A stretch of 64,000 nucleotides of DNA from an uncultured Oscillospiraceae bacterium (GTDB lineage: Bacteria; Bacillota; Clostridia; Oscillospirales; Acutalibacteraceae), in contig CABUKB010000006.1 in NCBI GenBank assembly GCA_902492045.1, positions 36,579 to 100,578 on the forward strand, written 5' to 3'. The position numbers and the translations under genes were made by a program. The notes under the pieces were generated by a model. The model saw nothing but the letters and a program-made list of their open reading frames with translations, was not told the origin of the DNA and did not search any database. Positions 24,649-34,651 of the stretch are shown one piece after another; the first letter of the stretch is position 1, and the number at the start of each line of letters is the position of its first letter.

Positions 24649-27600
24649 TCAGGCGCCCGCCTCTTCCAGCCCCGCCTGCAGCGCCTCCCGCAGGGCGTCT
24701 AAAGAGGTCAGCCCCTTTTTGACCTTGACCGCAAAATAAGGTTTGGGCCCGGCGTTGATCATCACCCGGCCTTTGAGGGCCGTTGACATCCGGGAGCCGG
24801 CCTGCAAATCCAACGTGCGCTGATAAAGCAACAGGGTGTCGGCCCTCTGCTTGATTTCATAAATTCCCATCCGGGCCGCCATATTCCGCAGCAGGGCCAC
24901 GTCAATAAGACCTTGCACCGCCTCAGGCGGTTCTCCGAACCGGTCGATGAGTTCATCGTAAACGTCCAGGGAATCCTCTTCGGTGCGGATATCCGCGATC
25001 CGGCGGTATACATCCAGCCGCTGGGCATTTGAAGCGATATAGGATTCGGGGATATGGGCGGTGACGGGCAGATCAATGAGGCATTCCTCCTGCCTGGAGG
25101 GGGGAAGCCCTTTTTCTTCGTTGACGGCGTCGGCCAGGAGCTTCAGATACATCTCATAGCCCACCGCCTCCATATGCCCGTGCTGCTGGGCGCCCAGGAG
25201 GTTGCCGGCTCCGCGGATTTCCATGTCCCGCATGGCGATTTTGAATCCAGCGCCGAATTCGGTAAACTCCCGGATGGCTTCCAGCCGTTTGGAGGCCACG
25301 TCGGACAGGACTTTCCCCCGGACAAAGGTTAAAAAGGCAAAGGCGCGGCGGGACGAGCGGCCCACCCGTCCCCGGAGCTGGTGAAGCTGGGACAGGCCGA
25401 AACGATCGGCGTTTTCAATGATGAGGGTATTGACGTTGGGAACATCCACGCCGGTCTCGATGATGGTGGTGCAGACCAGCACATCCATTTCGTGTTCCAA
25501 AACCTGCCGCCAGATTTCCGACATCTCCTCCTCGCTCATCTTGCCGTGGGCGAAGGCGACCCGGGCCTCGGGGATCCGCATCTGGAGCCCGGCGGCACAC
25601 CGCTCGATGGTCTCGACCCGGTTGTGAAGATAATACACCTGTCCGCCCCGGCGCAGTTCCCGCCGGATCGCGTCGACGAGGATGCCGTTGTCGTGTTCGA
25701 GGACATAGGTCTGAACCGGGCGGCGGTCCTGGGGCGCCTCTTCAATGACCGACATATCCCGAATACCGCTCATCGCCATGTTCAGGGTGCGGGGGATGGG
25801 GGTGGCGGACAGAGTGAGTACGTCGATGTTGGGGGCGAGTTCCTTGATCCGCTCCTTTTGTGCCACCCCGAACCGCTGCTCTTCATCCACGATGAAAAGG
25901 CCGAGATTGTGAAACTTCACGTCTTTCGACAGCATCCGGTGGGTGCCCACTAGAATATCAATCTCTCCCCGGGCGGTGCGGCGGAGGATCTCCGCCTGCT
26001 CCTTGGGGGTGCGGAACCGGGAGAGCATCTCCACCTGAACCGGGAACCCCTCGAACCGGCGGACGATGGTGTTGTAATGCTGGAATGCCAGAATGGTGGT
26101 GGGCACGAGCATCACGCATTGCTTGCTCTCGGAGACGCATTTGAAAGCGGCCCGCAGAGCCACCTCCGTCTTTCCGAATCCCACATCGCCGCAAAGCAGG
26201 CGGTCCATGGGGACCGGGCGCTCCATATCTTCTTTGATTTCATCAATACAGCGAAGCTGATCCTCGGTCTCCTCATATTCGAAATGCCGTTCAAAATCGT
26301 ATTGCCACTCGGTATCCGGCCCGAAGGCGTAGCCAGGTGTTGCCATTCGTTTGGAATAAAGCTGGATGAGTTCTTTGGCGATATCCCGGACCGCTGCCCT
26401 TACCCGGGACTTGGCCTTCTGCCATTCCTGCCCGCCCAGGCGGTGGAGTTTAACCCGCACCTCGTCCTTGGTTCCGATATATTTCGATACCAGGTCGAGC
26501 TGCGTGACCGGCACATACAGGGTGTCCCCCCTGTCGTACTGAATTTGGATGTAATCCTTCACCACGCCCTGCACCTCGATCTGCCGTATCCCTTGATACA
26601 GGCCGATGCCGTGGGCCGCGTGGACGATATAATCCCCCGGCGTGAGTTCGGCGAGGCTGTGGATTTCCGCCCCCTTGTTCCGGTTTGTCCTCCGGCTCTT
26701 GCGCCGATAGGTGGATATCCGGCCGTGGGTGATAACCGCAAAGCCCGCCTCCGGGAAATCCGCCCCGGCCGACAGCCCGCCCCGCATGACCAGGACCCGT
26801 CCCCTGACCGGCTTCTCGGGGGAGGGCGCGTATAACGCGGGCAGTCCCTGTTTTTGCAGATCTTCTGCGAGGGTCACGGCGTTCTTCTCTTCCGCCCCAG
26901 CCAGAACGATGCAGCTCATGTTTCGATGCAGCATATCCCGCAGGTCATCGCAGAGCAGTTCCAGCCCTCCGGACCATACAGGCAGTTGTCTGGCGGTTAT
27001 ATTGTACAAAGAGTTTATTCTTACATCCGGACTGGTGCGGGCAAATGCCTCCAAGAACACGGTATCCCGTTTGTCAAACAGGGCGGAGAGCCCGGTCCAA
27101 TCCAGCATATAATCCGACAGGCCACGGCAGAGCTGGCCCTCCTCCAGCAGCGTCTGGATATCCTCCTGCAGCTGCCACTGAGCGGTACGCAGCCGTTCCC
27201 GCACTTTGCTCCCCTCCGATACCAGCAAAAGAGCCCCATCTGCGTAATCGAGGGCGGTGGCCGGGGCGGGATAGATCAGGGGAATGTATTTATCGAGCGA
27301 GGCCGGTTCCCCGCCTCCCCGCAGCCGGTCGGCATCGGCCAGCAGGTTTTCCCTCTGGAGGGCCGCCGTTTTTCCCCGCAGAGTCGCCGCCAAAGTTTCG
27401 ATCTTTCCGGCCAGTTCCGCCGTATCGTCGCAGAGGATTTCAGCCGCAGGCGGGATGTCGGCGCTCTCAATGGGATCGGTCCGGCGCTGTGATAGCAAAT
27501 CAAAATAGGTAAGGGTGTCCACCGTATCCCCCCACAGTTCGATGCGGATGGGGGACGAACACTGGGCGGCATACACGTCCACAATGCCGCCCCGCACGGC

Positions 27601-28116
27601 AAACTGCCCCGGGCCCTCGATCTGGTCGCACCGTTCATACCCGGCGGCGGTTAGCGCCGCCGCCAGGTCGGGAACCGGCAGGGGGCGGCCGGTCCTGAGC
27701 CGCAGGGTCCGGTCGAGCAGCACGCTCGGAGGCAGGGTATACGACGCCACGGCATCCACACAGGCGACAACGAGTTCACCTTCACCCGCCGCCATACGGG
27801 CGAGGATCCCCAGGCGCATCTGCTCATAGTCCCGGGAGGTGGATTCCACCCGCCGCAAAGAGAGCTCCCGGGCAGGGAGGAACAGCGCTTCGTCGCCCAA
27901 CGCTTTCAAGTCCTCACACAGCCGGTTCCCCTCCGCTTCGTCCGAGACCAGCACAAAGACGCGCCGGCTCAAATCCGTGCGCAGGGCGTGGATCAGCATC
28001 GCTTTGTGTATATGGCCCAGCCCGGTCAGCATCCCCGGCAGGCGACCCGCCCGGATATCGCCGAGAAGGGAAGAATAGGCCGGCAAGCCCGCCAGCCCCT
28101 TTTCAATCACACCCAT
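24649..28116 (-). CDS. mfd: Transcription-repair coupling factor Mfd
   Basis: This ATPase of about 1155 aa removes RNA polymerase stalled at DNA lesions and recruits UvrA. The N-terminal third is UvrB-like. The middle has the RNA-polymerase-interacting Tudor-like domain (TPGDYIVHAAHGIGLYQGI in outline), followed by RecG-like helicase motifs: GDVGFGKTEVALRAAF (Walker A), VDEEQRFGV (motif II), TLSATPIPRTL (motif III) and LRGRVGRSSRRAFAFL. The C-terminal TRCF domain ends at EEAGA. ATG 28116 (MGVIEKGLAG) has GAGGAG at 8 bases and is preferred to the in-frame upstream start at 28143. Its neighbours do not form an evident functional operon. Confidence 0.96.
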   Translation of the reverse strand: MGVIEKGLAGLPAYSSLLGDIRAGRLPGMLTGLGHIHKAMLIHALRTDLSRRVFVLVSDEAEGNRLCEDLKALGDEALFLPARELSLRRVESTSRDYEQMRLGILARMAAGEGELVVACVDAVASYTLPPSVLLDRTLRLRTGRPLPVPDLAAALTAAGYERCDQIEGPGQFAVRGGIVDVYAAQCSSPIRIELWGDTVDTLTYFDLLSQRRTDPIESADIPPAAEILCDDTAELAGKIETLAATLRGKTAALQRENLLADADRLRGGGEPASLDKYIPLIYPAPATALDYADGALLLVSEGSKVRERLRTAQWQLQEDIQTLLEEGQLCRGLSDYMLDWTGLSALFDKRDTVFLEAFARTSPDVRINSLYNITARQLPVWSGGLELLCDDLRDMLHRNMSCIVLAGAEEKNAVTLAEDLQKQGLPALYAPSPEKPVRGRVLVMRGGLSAGADFPEAGFAVITHGRISTYRRKSRRTNRNKGAEIHSLAELTPGDYIVHAAHGIGLYQGIRQIEVQGVVKDYIQIQYDRGDTLYVPVTQLDLVSKYIGTKDEVRVKLHRLGGQEWQKAKSRVRAAVRDIAKELIQLYSKRMATPGYAFGPDTEWQYDFERHFEYEETEDQLRCIDEIKEDMERPVPMDRLLCGDVGFGKTEVALRAAFKCVSESKQCVMLVPTTILAFQHYNTIVRRFEGFPVQVEMLSRFRTPKEQAEILRRTARGEIDILVGTHRMLSKDVKFHNLGLFIVDEEQRFGVAQKERIKELAPNIDVLTLSATPIPRTLNMAMSGIRDMSVIEEAPQDRRPVQTYVLEHDNGILVDAIRRELRRGGQVYYLHNRVETIERCAAGLQMRIPEARVAFAHGKMSEEEMSEIWRQVLEHEMDVLVCTTIIETGVDVPNVNTLIIENADRFGLSQLHQLRGRVGRSSRRAFAFLTFVRGKVLSDVASKRLEAIREFTEFGAGFKIAMRDMEIRGAGNLLGAQQHGHMEAVGYEMYLKLLADAVNEEKGLPPSRQEECLIDLPVTAHIPESYIASNAQRLDVYRRIADIRTEEDSLDVYDELIDRFGEPPEAVQGLIDVALLRNMAARMGIYEIKQRADTLLLYQRTLDLQAGSRMSTALKGRVMINAGPKPYFAVKVKKGLTSLDALREALQAGLEEAGA

Positions 28117-28155
28117 AAAAATCTCCTCATAATGAAGTGGCACAGGATTGTCCCG

Positions 28156-28797
28156 TCAACGCTCCGGGTGCCGAAACACCTCATCCTTTTTTGCCGCATC
28201 GAACCGCGACAGCGCCGGATGACCGGTCAGCCGCTTGATAATCCGCCATCCGTCCACGCTGTCCACCGCGTTTTGAGCCTCCGGCAGAAATCCGAAATCC
28301 AGATAGATTTTGCAAGCCAGCCAGGTCGTGGTTTGGGTCGGAATCTTGACATGGGTATATCCCCATTCCTTGAAGATGGCCAGAGCACGGGAAATCAGAG
28401 GTTTTGAAAGCCCTTTTCCCTGATGCCCGCGCCGGACGGCCACCCAATGCAGCCAGCCGGTCTCCGGCCCGTCCCTCCCCGTCACATCGTAGTAAGCGGT
28501 GGCGGTGGCCACCTTTACATTCCGGCTGTCGGTGATAAAGAGCATGCGCCCGGCCAGTTCCGGTTCATGGCCGCCGTAATAGCGGTTCCAGGCCCGGAGG
28601 CCCTCCTCCCGGCTGGAAAATTCTTTGGCGCTTTTTTCGATATCCATCCACGCCTCCCGGTCGTCGTCCTGATAAAACGCAAAGCGAAAGCCCTCCGGCA
28701 GTTCCGCATGCGGGACATCGCCGAGTTCCCTTTCCAATAGCAGTGGAAAATACCGGATCCGGCTGTCGTGGTTATCCAACACCGGCCATTCGCCCAT
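28156..28797 (-). CDS. GNAT-family N-acetyltransferase
   Basis: In this 213-aa protein the acetyl-CoA loop is RRGHQGKGLSKPL (around residues 128-140), preceded by the TGWLHWVAV strand and followed by IYLDFGFLP, the usual end of the fold. The N-terminal 90 residues contain an aromatic-rich AWNRYYGGHE segment that may form the acceptor pocket. The substrate is not known. It lies 39 bases upstream of mfd on the same strand. Confidence 0.8.
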   Translation of the reverse strand: MGEWPVLDNHDSRIRYFPLLLERELGDVPHAELPEGFRFAFYQDDDREAWMDIEKSAKEFSSREEGLRAWNRYYGGHEPELAGRMLFITDSRNVKVATATAYYDVTGRDGPETGWLHWVAVRRGHQGKGLSKPLISRALAIFKEWGYTHVKIPTQTTTWLACKIYLDFGFLPEAQNAVDSVDGWRIIKRLTGHPALSRFDAAKKDEVFRHPER

Positions 28798-28874
28798 CCC
28801 CTTGCCTCCTCTCCGTCAGCCCAATCGGGATGCGGGGGCCCCGCAGTGGTTTTCGGGCCACCCGGCGCACCGGA

Positions 28875-29216
28875 TCACAGAGGCCATTGCAGAACTCCCA
28901 CGGACTCCAGAATCATAAAAGCCAGACGGACAAAAGCCAGCAGAATCAGGACGATACCGCCCGCCATAGCCATGCGCTCGGAGATGGTCCGGCCCTGCTC
29001 CCCGTCATACCGGGAATTGGCAAACCGGATGAGGACGATCCCCATGCATACCCCCGCGATGCAGGTGAAAATCGTGTGGGGCCAGAGGATCGCCAGAATC
29101 AGAAAAAGGGCCGCCACCACCGGGGAGAGCATGTCAAAGACCAGATGCCGGATCTTGGCTTTGCGGGCCTGGATCTCTGCGGGTGTTTTGGGGTTGCGGG
29201 GGGTGATGTCGGACAT
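28875..29216 (-). CDS. Small membrane protein with three predicted helices
   Basis: This protein of about 113 aa starts MSDITPRNPK, with GGAG 10 bases before it; the frame is open to 29237. A basic N-terminal stretch (QARKAKIRH) precedes hydrophobic segments LSPVVAALFLILAILW, TIFTCIAGVCMGIVLI and AGGIVLILLAFVRLAFMIL. The positive residues before the first helix place the N-terminus in the cytoplasm. I recognise no family. It lies between pth and the GNAT gene, all leftward. Confidence 0.65.
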   Translation of the reverse strand: MSDITPRNPKTPAEIQARKAKIRHLVFDMLSPVVAALFLILAILWPHTIFTCIAGVCMGIVLIRFANSRYDGEQGRTISERMAMAGGIVLILLAFVRLAFMILESVGVLQWPL

Positions 29217-29240
29217 TGTCGGGACACTCCTTTCCACGGG

Positions 29241-29849
29241 TCACTTGGAATAGCGGTTCATGGCCTCGTCGATGCGGCCCTGAACAATGAGGCAGGCGGC
29301 TTCGGCGGCGTGGCGGGCCGCGTCCAGAATCCGGGGGGCCTCATCTTTCGTAAAGCGGGACAGCACCCAGGCGGCTAAATCATAATCGGGATGGGGCTTC
29401 TGCCCGACCCCGATTTTGACGCGGGGAAATTGATCGCTGCCGGTCAGGGTTATAATGCTGCGCATCCCTTTTTGTCCTCCGTCGCTCCCCTTCCGCCGGA
29501 CCCGTATGACACCGACCGGCAGGGATATATCGTCGAACAAAATCAAGCAGCGTTCGGGCGGAATTTTGTAAAACTGCATGGCGTCCCGCACCGCTTCGCC
29601 GCTCAGGTTCATAAATGTCTGGGGCATCATCAGCAGAACCTTGCGGTCTCCGATACGGCCCTCGCCGCAGAAGGACTTGAACCGGACCCGGTCCACCCGG
29701 ACGTCCAGTTTTTCAGCCAAAGCCTCCAAAGCCGCGAACCCCGCGTTGTGCCGGGTTCCCTCATACGGCTTGCCGGGGTTGCCGAGGCCGGCAACGAGAA
29801 ATTCCACCGGGCCGGGGCTGGCCGCCGGTCTGTTTTTTCGGAAGATCAT
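29241..29849 (-). CDS. pth: Peptidyl-tRNA hydrolase
   Basis: This enzyme of about 202 aa frees tRNA from peptidyl-tRNA dropped by ribosomes. FLVAGLGNPGKPYEGTRHNAGF contains the active Asn and catalytic His of the family. PQTFMNLSGEAV, LFDDISLPVGVIRVRRKGSDGGQKGMRSI (with the catalytic Asp) and RVKIGVG follow in order. ATG 29849 gives a short extra N-terminus (IFRKNRPAASPGP) relative to many homologues; the frame remains open to 30008, but that part overlaps a non-coding gap. It lies just downstream of prs, a pairing common in Firmicutes. Confidence 0.95.
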   Translation of the reverse strand: MIFRKNRPAASPGPVEFLVAGLGNPGKPYEGTRHNAGFAALEALAEKLDVRVDRVRFKSFCGEGRIGDRKVLLMMPQTFMNLSGEAVRDAMQFYKIPPERCLILFDDISLPVGVIRVRRKGSDGGQKGMRSIITLTGSDQFPRVKIGVGQKPHPDYDLAAWVLSRFTKDEAPRILDAARHAAEAACLIVQGRIDEAMNRYSK

Positions 29850-29937
29850 GCCGTTCGCCCTTTCTTTGGGAAATGCCATGGAAAAAGGGGGCCTGCCCGA
29901 AGCGGGAGGCCCTGTGTGGTCACGGAACCTGTGCGCC

Positions 29938-30894
29938 CTATTTGAACATAATGGAAACCGGCCGGTCGCCGTAAATCCGCTCAATGGCTTCGGAAAACAC
30001 CGGCGCAATGGGAAGAATGTGAATTTTCTTTAACCGGCGCTCCTCAGGCTGCCGTATGGTATCGAGGAGGACGACCCGTTCAATCGGGCTTTTTTCCAAG
30101 CGTTCGAGCGCCGGACCCGACAAAACGCCGTGGGTGGCGGCGGCGATGACCCGGGCGGCGCCTTTCTCCAGTGCAGCGGCCGCCGCGTTGCACAGGGTGC
30201 CGGCGGTGTCGATCATGTCGTCCACCAGAATGACCGTTTTCCCCTGCACATCCCCGATCAGGTTCATCACCTCGCACTCATTGGCACGGGCGCGGCGCTT
30301 ATCTACAATGGCGAGAGGGCAGTCCAGCCGTGTGGCAAAGTTGCGCGCCCGGGTGACGGAACCGAGATCAGGAGATACGACGACGTACTGGTCGGTGCGG
30401 CCGCCGATCTCGGTGCGGAAATGGTCGGCGAGGATGGGAGCCCCCACCAGATTGTCCACCGGAATGTTGAAAAAACCCTGGATTTGGGGGGCATGCAGAT
30501 CCATCGTCAGAACCCGGTCGGTTCCGGCGGCGGAAATCAGGTCGGCCACCAGCTTGGCGGAGATGGGATCCCGCGCCTTGGCTTTGCGGTCCTGCCGCGC
30601 ATACCCCATATACGGGATGACCGCCGTGATGGAGGCGGCTGAAGCGCGCTTGAAAGCGTCGATCATGATGAGAAGCTCCATCAGATGGTTGTTCACCGGC
30701 GCGCTGGTCGACTGAACGACGAACACGTCGGAACCACGGACCGACTCGCGGATGGACACCGCGATTTCTCCGTCGCTGAAGGTACTCACCTCGGCCTTTC
30801 CGAGCGGGAGACCGAGGTTTCCCGCAATCCGGCGGGCCAGGTCGGGATGGGAATTGGCGGCAAAAACCTTGATATCTTTCCCGTGGAAATTCAT
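29938..30894 (-). CDS. prs: Ribose-phosphate pyrophosphokinase
   Basis: This synthase of about 318 aa makes PRPP from ribose 5-phosphate and ATP for nucleotide, His and Trp synthesis. FAANSHPDLARRIA at the N-terminus, PYMGYARQDRKAKARDPI, MDLHAPQIQGFFNIPVDNL, VVVSPDLGSVTRA and the PRPP loop VILVDDMIDTAGTL are all intact. ATG 30894 (MNFHGKDIKVF) fits homologues; ATG 30906 sits directly on the AAAGG and is less likely. It is followed by pth on the same strand. Confidence 0.95.
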   Translation of the reverse strand: MNFHGKDIKVFAANSHPDLARRIAGNLGLPLGKAEVSTFSDGEIAVSIRESVRGSDVFVVQSTSAPVNNHLMELLIMIDAFKRASAASITAVIPYMGYARQDRKAKARDPISAKLVADLISAAGTDRVLTMDLHAPQIQGFFNIPVDNLVGAPILADHFRTEIGGRTDQYVVVSPDLGSVTRARNFATRLDCPLAIVDKRRARANECEVMNLIGDVQGKTVILVDDMIDTAGTLCNAAAAALEKGAARVIAAATHGVLSGPALERLEKSPIERVVLLDTIRQPEERRLKKIHILPIAPVFSEAIERIYGDRPVSIMFK

Positions 30895-31253
30895 ACGTCC
30901 AACCATCCTTTCGACTTCCGTCCCGGTCAGGCTTCCATTCGGCGGACGCGGAGACCAGATGCGGTTCGCTTCTCCATCGGCCGTAGGTCGATCCGCCTTT
31001 GCCGCCGCTCCGTCTTTATTATGGCAAAGATCCCGATGGTTTGCAAGGGGGCTTTATGAATTTTGCCAGAGCACCCCCATTCCCCCGGCGTTTTCTATAG
31101 AAATCGGGGTTTGCTAGAAAAAAATTGCAAACTTCTGGAAAAATGGGGAAAACTTTGTTATAATACAACATGGCGCTGCCGAAAGGGCCAAAGTCCTTCG
31201 GACAGATGCTTTTGTGGGACGGCAGTAAATTGAAGTAGGAGGTTGCTTTGAAG
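30895..31253. other. Divergent gap between prs and ppdK
   Basis: No gene is seen. The right half holds the ppdK promoter and a leader whose ends, CTGCCG near 31176 and CGGCAG near 31220, can close a stem around a shorter CCGAAAGG/CCTTCGG hairpin. It does not match a riboswitch class I recognise. Confidence 0.4.
31136..31164 (+). promoter_or_regulatory. Probable ppdK promoter
   Basis: A consensus TATAAT at 31159-31164 has a weak TGGAAA at 31136-31141, spacer 17. It lies about 90 bases before the start codon. Confidence 0.55.
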
Positions 31254-33893
31254 ATGAGTCAAAAATACGTCTACCTGTTCCAAGAGGGAAACGGTTCCAT
31301 GCGGGAACTCCTCGGCGGCAAAGGCGCAAACCTGGCGGAGATGACCAGCCTGGGGATGCCGGTGCCCTATGGGTTCACCGTTTCCACTGAGGCTTGCACC
31401 CGGTATTATGACGACGGCCGCAAAATCGGCGCCGATATCGAGGAGCAGATCTACGCGGGCCTCGCCCAGCTTGAAAAACAGGCCGGCAAAACCTTCGGGG
31501 ATTTCGACAATCCCCTGCTGGTATCGGTCCGCTCCGGCGCCCGGGCGTCCATGCCCGGCATGATGGATACCATCCTCAACCTGGGGCTCAACGACACCGT
31601 AGTGGAGGGACTGGCGAAAAAAACCGGCAATCCCCGGTTTGCTTACGATTCCTACCGCCGTTTTATCCAGATGTTCTCCGACGTGGTCATGGAACTGTCC
31701 AAAAAGGATTTTGAAAAGATCATAGATGAGATGAAAGAGGAAAAGGGAATCCGGCTCGACACCGAGTTCGACGCCGATGACATGAAGAAGATGGCCGCCC
31801 GCTTCAAAGCCTATTATAAAGAACAAAAGGGGGAGGATTTCCCCGCCGACCCGAAGGTCCAGCTCATGGAGGCTGTCAAGGCCGTCTTTCGGTCCTGGGA
31901 CAATCCCCGCGCCAACTATTACCGCCGGATGAACGACATCCCCTATTCCTGGGGCACGGCCGTTAACGTGCAGATGATGGTGTTCGGCAACACCGGACCG
32001 AATTCCGGCACCGGCGTGGCCTTCACCCGCAACGCGGCCACCGGTGAGAAAAAGCTGTTCGGCGAATACCTGATTAACGCCCAGGGGGAAGATGTGGTCG
32101 CGGGGATCCGCACGCCGTCTCCCATCGCCACGCTGGAAAAGGATATGCCCGAGGTGTACAAACAATTCGTCGAGGTGGCCAATCGCCTCGAGAAACATTA
32201 TAAGGACATGCAGGATATGGAGTTTACCATCGAGGACGGCAAGCTCTTCATGCTCCAGACCCGCAACGGCAAGCGCACCGCCGCCGCCGCGCTGAAGATC
32301 GCCGTCGATCTGGTGGATGAAGGCATGATCGACGAGGAAGAGGCTGTCCTCCGGGTCGAGCCCAAACAGCTCGATTCCCTGCTTCATCCGCAGTTTGACG
32401 CGGCGGCGCTCAAAAAGGCTTCCCCCATCGGCAAGGGCCTGCCGGCATCTCCCGGGGCCGCCTGCGGCCGGGTGGTCTTCACCGCGGGCGACGCCAAGGA
32501 TTGGGCAGAACGAGGCGAGAAGGTCATTCTGGTCCGTCTCGAAACCTCGCCCGAAGATATTGAGGGGATGGACGTATCCCAGGGGATTCTGACCGTTCGG
32601 GGCGGCATGACCTCCCACGCGGCGGTCGTGGCACGCGGCATGGGCACCTGCTGTGTTTCGGGCTGCGGGGAAATCCAGATTGACGAGGACGCCCGGCGCT
32701 TCACCCTCGGCGGACAAATCGTTAAGGAAGGGGACTATATCTCCCTGGACGGCTCTACCGGCAACATCTATGGCGAAGCCATCGCCACGGTGGAGGCCTC
32801 CATCTCCGGCGATTTCGGCCGCTATATGGGCTGGGCCGATAAAGCCCGCCGCTTAAAGGTCCGCACCAACGCCGACAATCCCCGCGATGCAGCACAGGCC
32901 GTCAAATTCGGGGCTGAAGGCATCGGCCTATGCCGGACCGAGCACATGTTCTTCGACGCCGACCGCATCCGCTCGATGCGGGAAATGATTGTAGCCAAGA
33001 ATGCCGACGCCCGCAAAAAGGCCCTCGCCAAACTCCTGCCTTACCAGCAGGGGGATTTCGAGGCCATGTACGAGGTGCTTGAGGGACGCCCCATGACGGT
33101 GCGGTATCTCGATCCTCCTCTGCATGAGTTTCTCCCCACCAAGGAAGAGGATATCGCGGAGATCGCAGCCGAGCTCTCCATCACGGTCGAGGAACTCAAG
33201 GGGGTCATCGCCTCTCTCCACGAATTCAACCCCATGATGGGCCATCGCGGTTGCCGTTTGGCCGTCACCTATCCCGAAATTGCCGAGATGCAGACCACGG
33301 CGGTCATCAACGCGGCGATCCATGTTCAACAAAAGCATCCGGACTGGCACATTGTACCCGAGATCATGATCCCGCTTGTCGGGGAGGCTAAGGAACTCAA
33401 ATTCGTCAAAAACATCGTTACCTCCACCGCCGATCGCCTGATCGCCGAGGCCGGTGTCAAGATGGAATACCATGTGGGCACCATGATCGAAATCCCCCGT
33501 GCGGCTGTCACGGCCGATCAGATCGCGGCCGAGGCCGAGTTCTTCTCTTTCGGCACCAACGACCTGACCCAAATGACCTTTGGTTTCAGCCGCGACGATG
33601 CGGGCAAGTTCCTGGACGCCTACTACGACGCCAAAATCTACGAGTCGGATCCCTTTGCCCGGCTCGATCAGACCGGTGTCGGCGCGCTGGTGAAAATGGC
33701 CGCCGAAAAAGGCCGAGCCACCCGCCCCGACATCAAGCTGGGGATCTGCGGTGAACACGGCGGCGATCCTTCTTCCGTTGAGTTCTGCCACAATATCGGG
33801 TTGAACTATGTCTCTTGCTCTCCCTTCCGGGTGCCGATAGCCCGGCTTGCCGCCGCACAAGCGTCTATCAAGGAAAAAAGGGCGGCAAAATAA
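31254..33893 (+). CDS. ppdK: Pyruvate, phosphate dikinase
   Basis: This enzyme of about 879 aa interconverts pyruvate, ATP and phosphate with PEP, AMP and PPi, and serves glycolysis or gluconeogenesis in anaerobes. The N-terminal ATP-grasp domain begins YVYLFQEGN...LLGGKGANLAEM. The phosphohistidine loop is GGMTSHAAVVARGMG with the catalytic His. The C-terminal PEP-binding barrel has LCRTEHMFF, MMGHRGCRL and GICGEHGGDP, and ends at the catalytic Cys region NYVSCSPFRVPIARL. ATG 31254 fits homologues (MSQKYVYLF), though AGGAGG at 31237-31242 is 11 bases away. An in-frame TTG at 31248 is nearer. A terminator follows. Confidence 0.96.
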   Translation: MSQKYVYLFQEGNGSMRELLGGKGANLAEMTSLGMPVPYGFTVSTEACTRYYDDGRKIGADIEEQIYAGLAQLEKQAGKTFGDFDNPLLVSVRSGARASMPGMMDTILNLGLNDTVVEGLAKKTGNPRFAYDSYRRFIQMFSDVVMELSKKDFEKIIDEMKEEKGIRLDTEFDADDMKKMAARFKAYYKEQKGEDFPADPKVQLMEAVKAVFRSWDNPRANYYRRMNDIPYSWGTAVNVQMMVFGNTGPNSGTGVAFTRNAATGEKKLFGEYLINAQGEDVVAGIRTPSPIATLEKDMPEVYKQFVEVANRLEKHYKDMQDMEFTIEDGKLFMLQTRNGKRTAAAALKIAVDLVDEGMIDEEEAVLRVEPKQLDSLLHPQFDAAALKKASPIGKGLPASPGAACGRVVFTAGDAKDWAERGEKVILVRLETSPEDIEGMDVSQGILTVRGGMTSHAAVVARGMGTCCVSGCGEIQIDEDARRFTLGGQIVKEGDYISLDGSTGNIYGEAIATVEASISGDFGRYMGWADKARRLKVRTNADNPRDAAQAVKFGAEGIGLCRTEHMFFDADRIRSMREMIVAKNADARKKALAKLLPYQQGDFEAMYEVLEGRPMTVRYLDPPLHEFLPTKEEDIAEIAAELSITVEELKGVIASLHEFNPMMGHRGCRLAVTYPEIAEMQTTAVINAAIHVQQKHPDWHIVPEIMIPLVGEAKELKFVKNIVTSTADRLIAEAGVKMEYHVGTMIEIPRAAVTADQIAAEAEFFSFGTNDLTQMTFGFSRDDAGKFLDAYYDAKIYESDPFARLDQTGVGALVKMAAEKGRATRPDIKLGICGEHGGDPSSVEFCHNIGLNYVSCSPFRVPIARLAAAQASIKEKRAAK

Positions 33894-33945
33894 AAAGGGG
33901 CTCGGGCAAAACCCATTTACAGAACCCGAGGCAATGCCAATAGCC

Positions 33946-33986
33946 AAAAGACCCTGCAGGGAAAATCCCTGCAGGGTCTTTTTTAC
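33946..33986 (+). terminator. Terminator after ppdK
   Basis: A perfect 17-bp stem, AAAAGACCCTGCAGGGA (33946-33962) with 33966-33982, runs into a T-rich tail. Confidence 0.9.
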
Positions 33987-34651
33987 GCCGGAAAACGCGT
34001 AAATCTAGGATTATGGAATACCACGAAGGTGTTATGTCGTTCTCTGTGAAACACGAAACTCTAACGGCGCTTTTGGTAATTTGGGATTATTTGTGGGAAT
34101 TGATATAAGTTTAACTAAGGAGGATGAAAGTCTGCCTAATCCCTTTTGCTGAGTACCTCTATAAAACTTCTAAAAAATTGTTGGATTAATGCACTTTTGG
34201 GAAATGATAAATAGATATATAATGAATTTTATTGACGCATATGGAATAGTGTAATATTATGATATTAGGTGCCAATATTGTTATAAATCGCTTGGGATGT
34301 GAAATCAATGGAGATAGCTGATAAACAGAAAGTATTACCATTTATTAATAACAATCAGTTGGTATTATCTGAATACTAAAATGAGAAATGGCCAAATACC
34401 GTAGTGGTGTATCAAATCCTGCATCGGAAGCTGCGGCTGTCAAAGCCGGTTTTGTCCTGTGCGGAGAAAGATTTAGTTACGAATATCATTGTTAGGTATA
34501 TTGTCATGTATGACTTTATAAGTAAAGAAAAAAGTGAAATTCAAGTGTCAGGTTTTATCACTCTTACTGCCTATGAATCGACGCTTCTCTGTCGATTGTG
34601 GATAAAAGAGCGGGTTGAGAATGACAGCACAGGCGTCAGGAGGACAGAGAG
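33987..34651. other. AT-rich stretch without a supported gene
   Basis: Composition is clearly lower in GC than the flanks. An open frame at 34404-34883 has no ribosome site and overlaps a better gene, so it is not called. No repeat from the cassette family was found here. It may be a remnant of foreign DNA. Confidence 0.4.

Noticed and set aside
31158..32717. Open frame of 519 codons on the minus strand
   Set aside because: It lies wholly opposite ppdK, which has all its motifs. Long antisense frames are expected in GC-rich codon usage, and the translation shows no domain.
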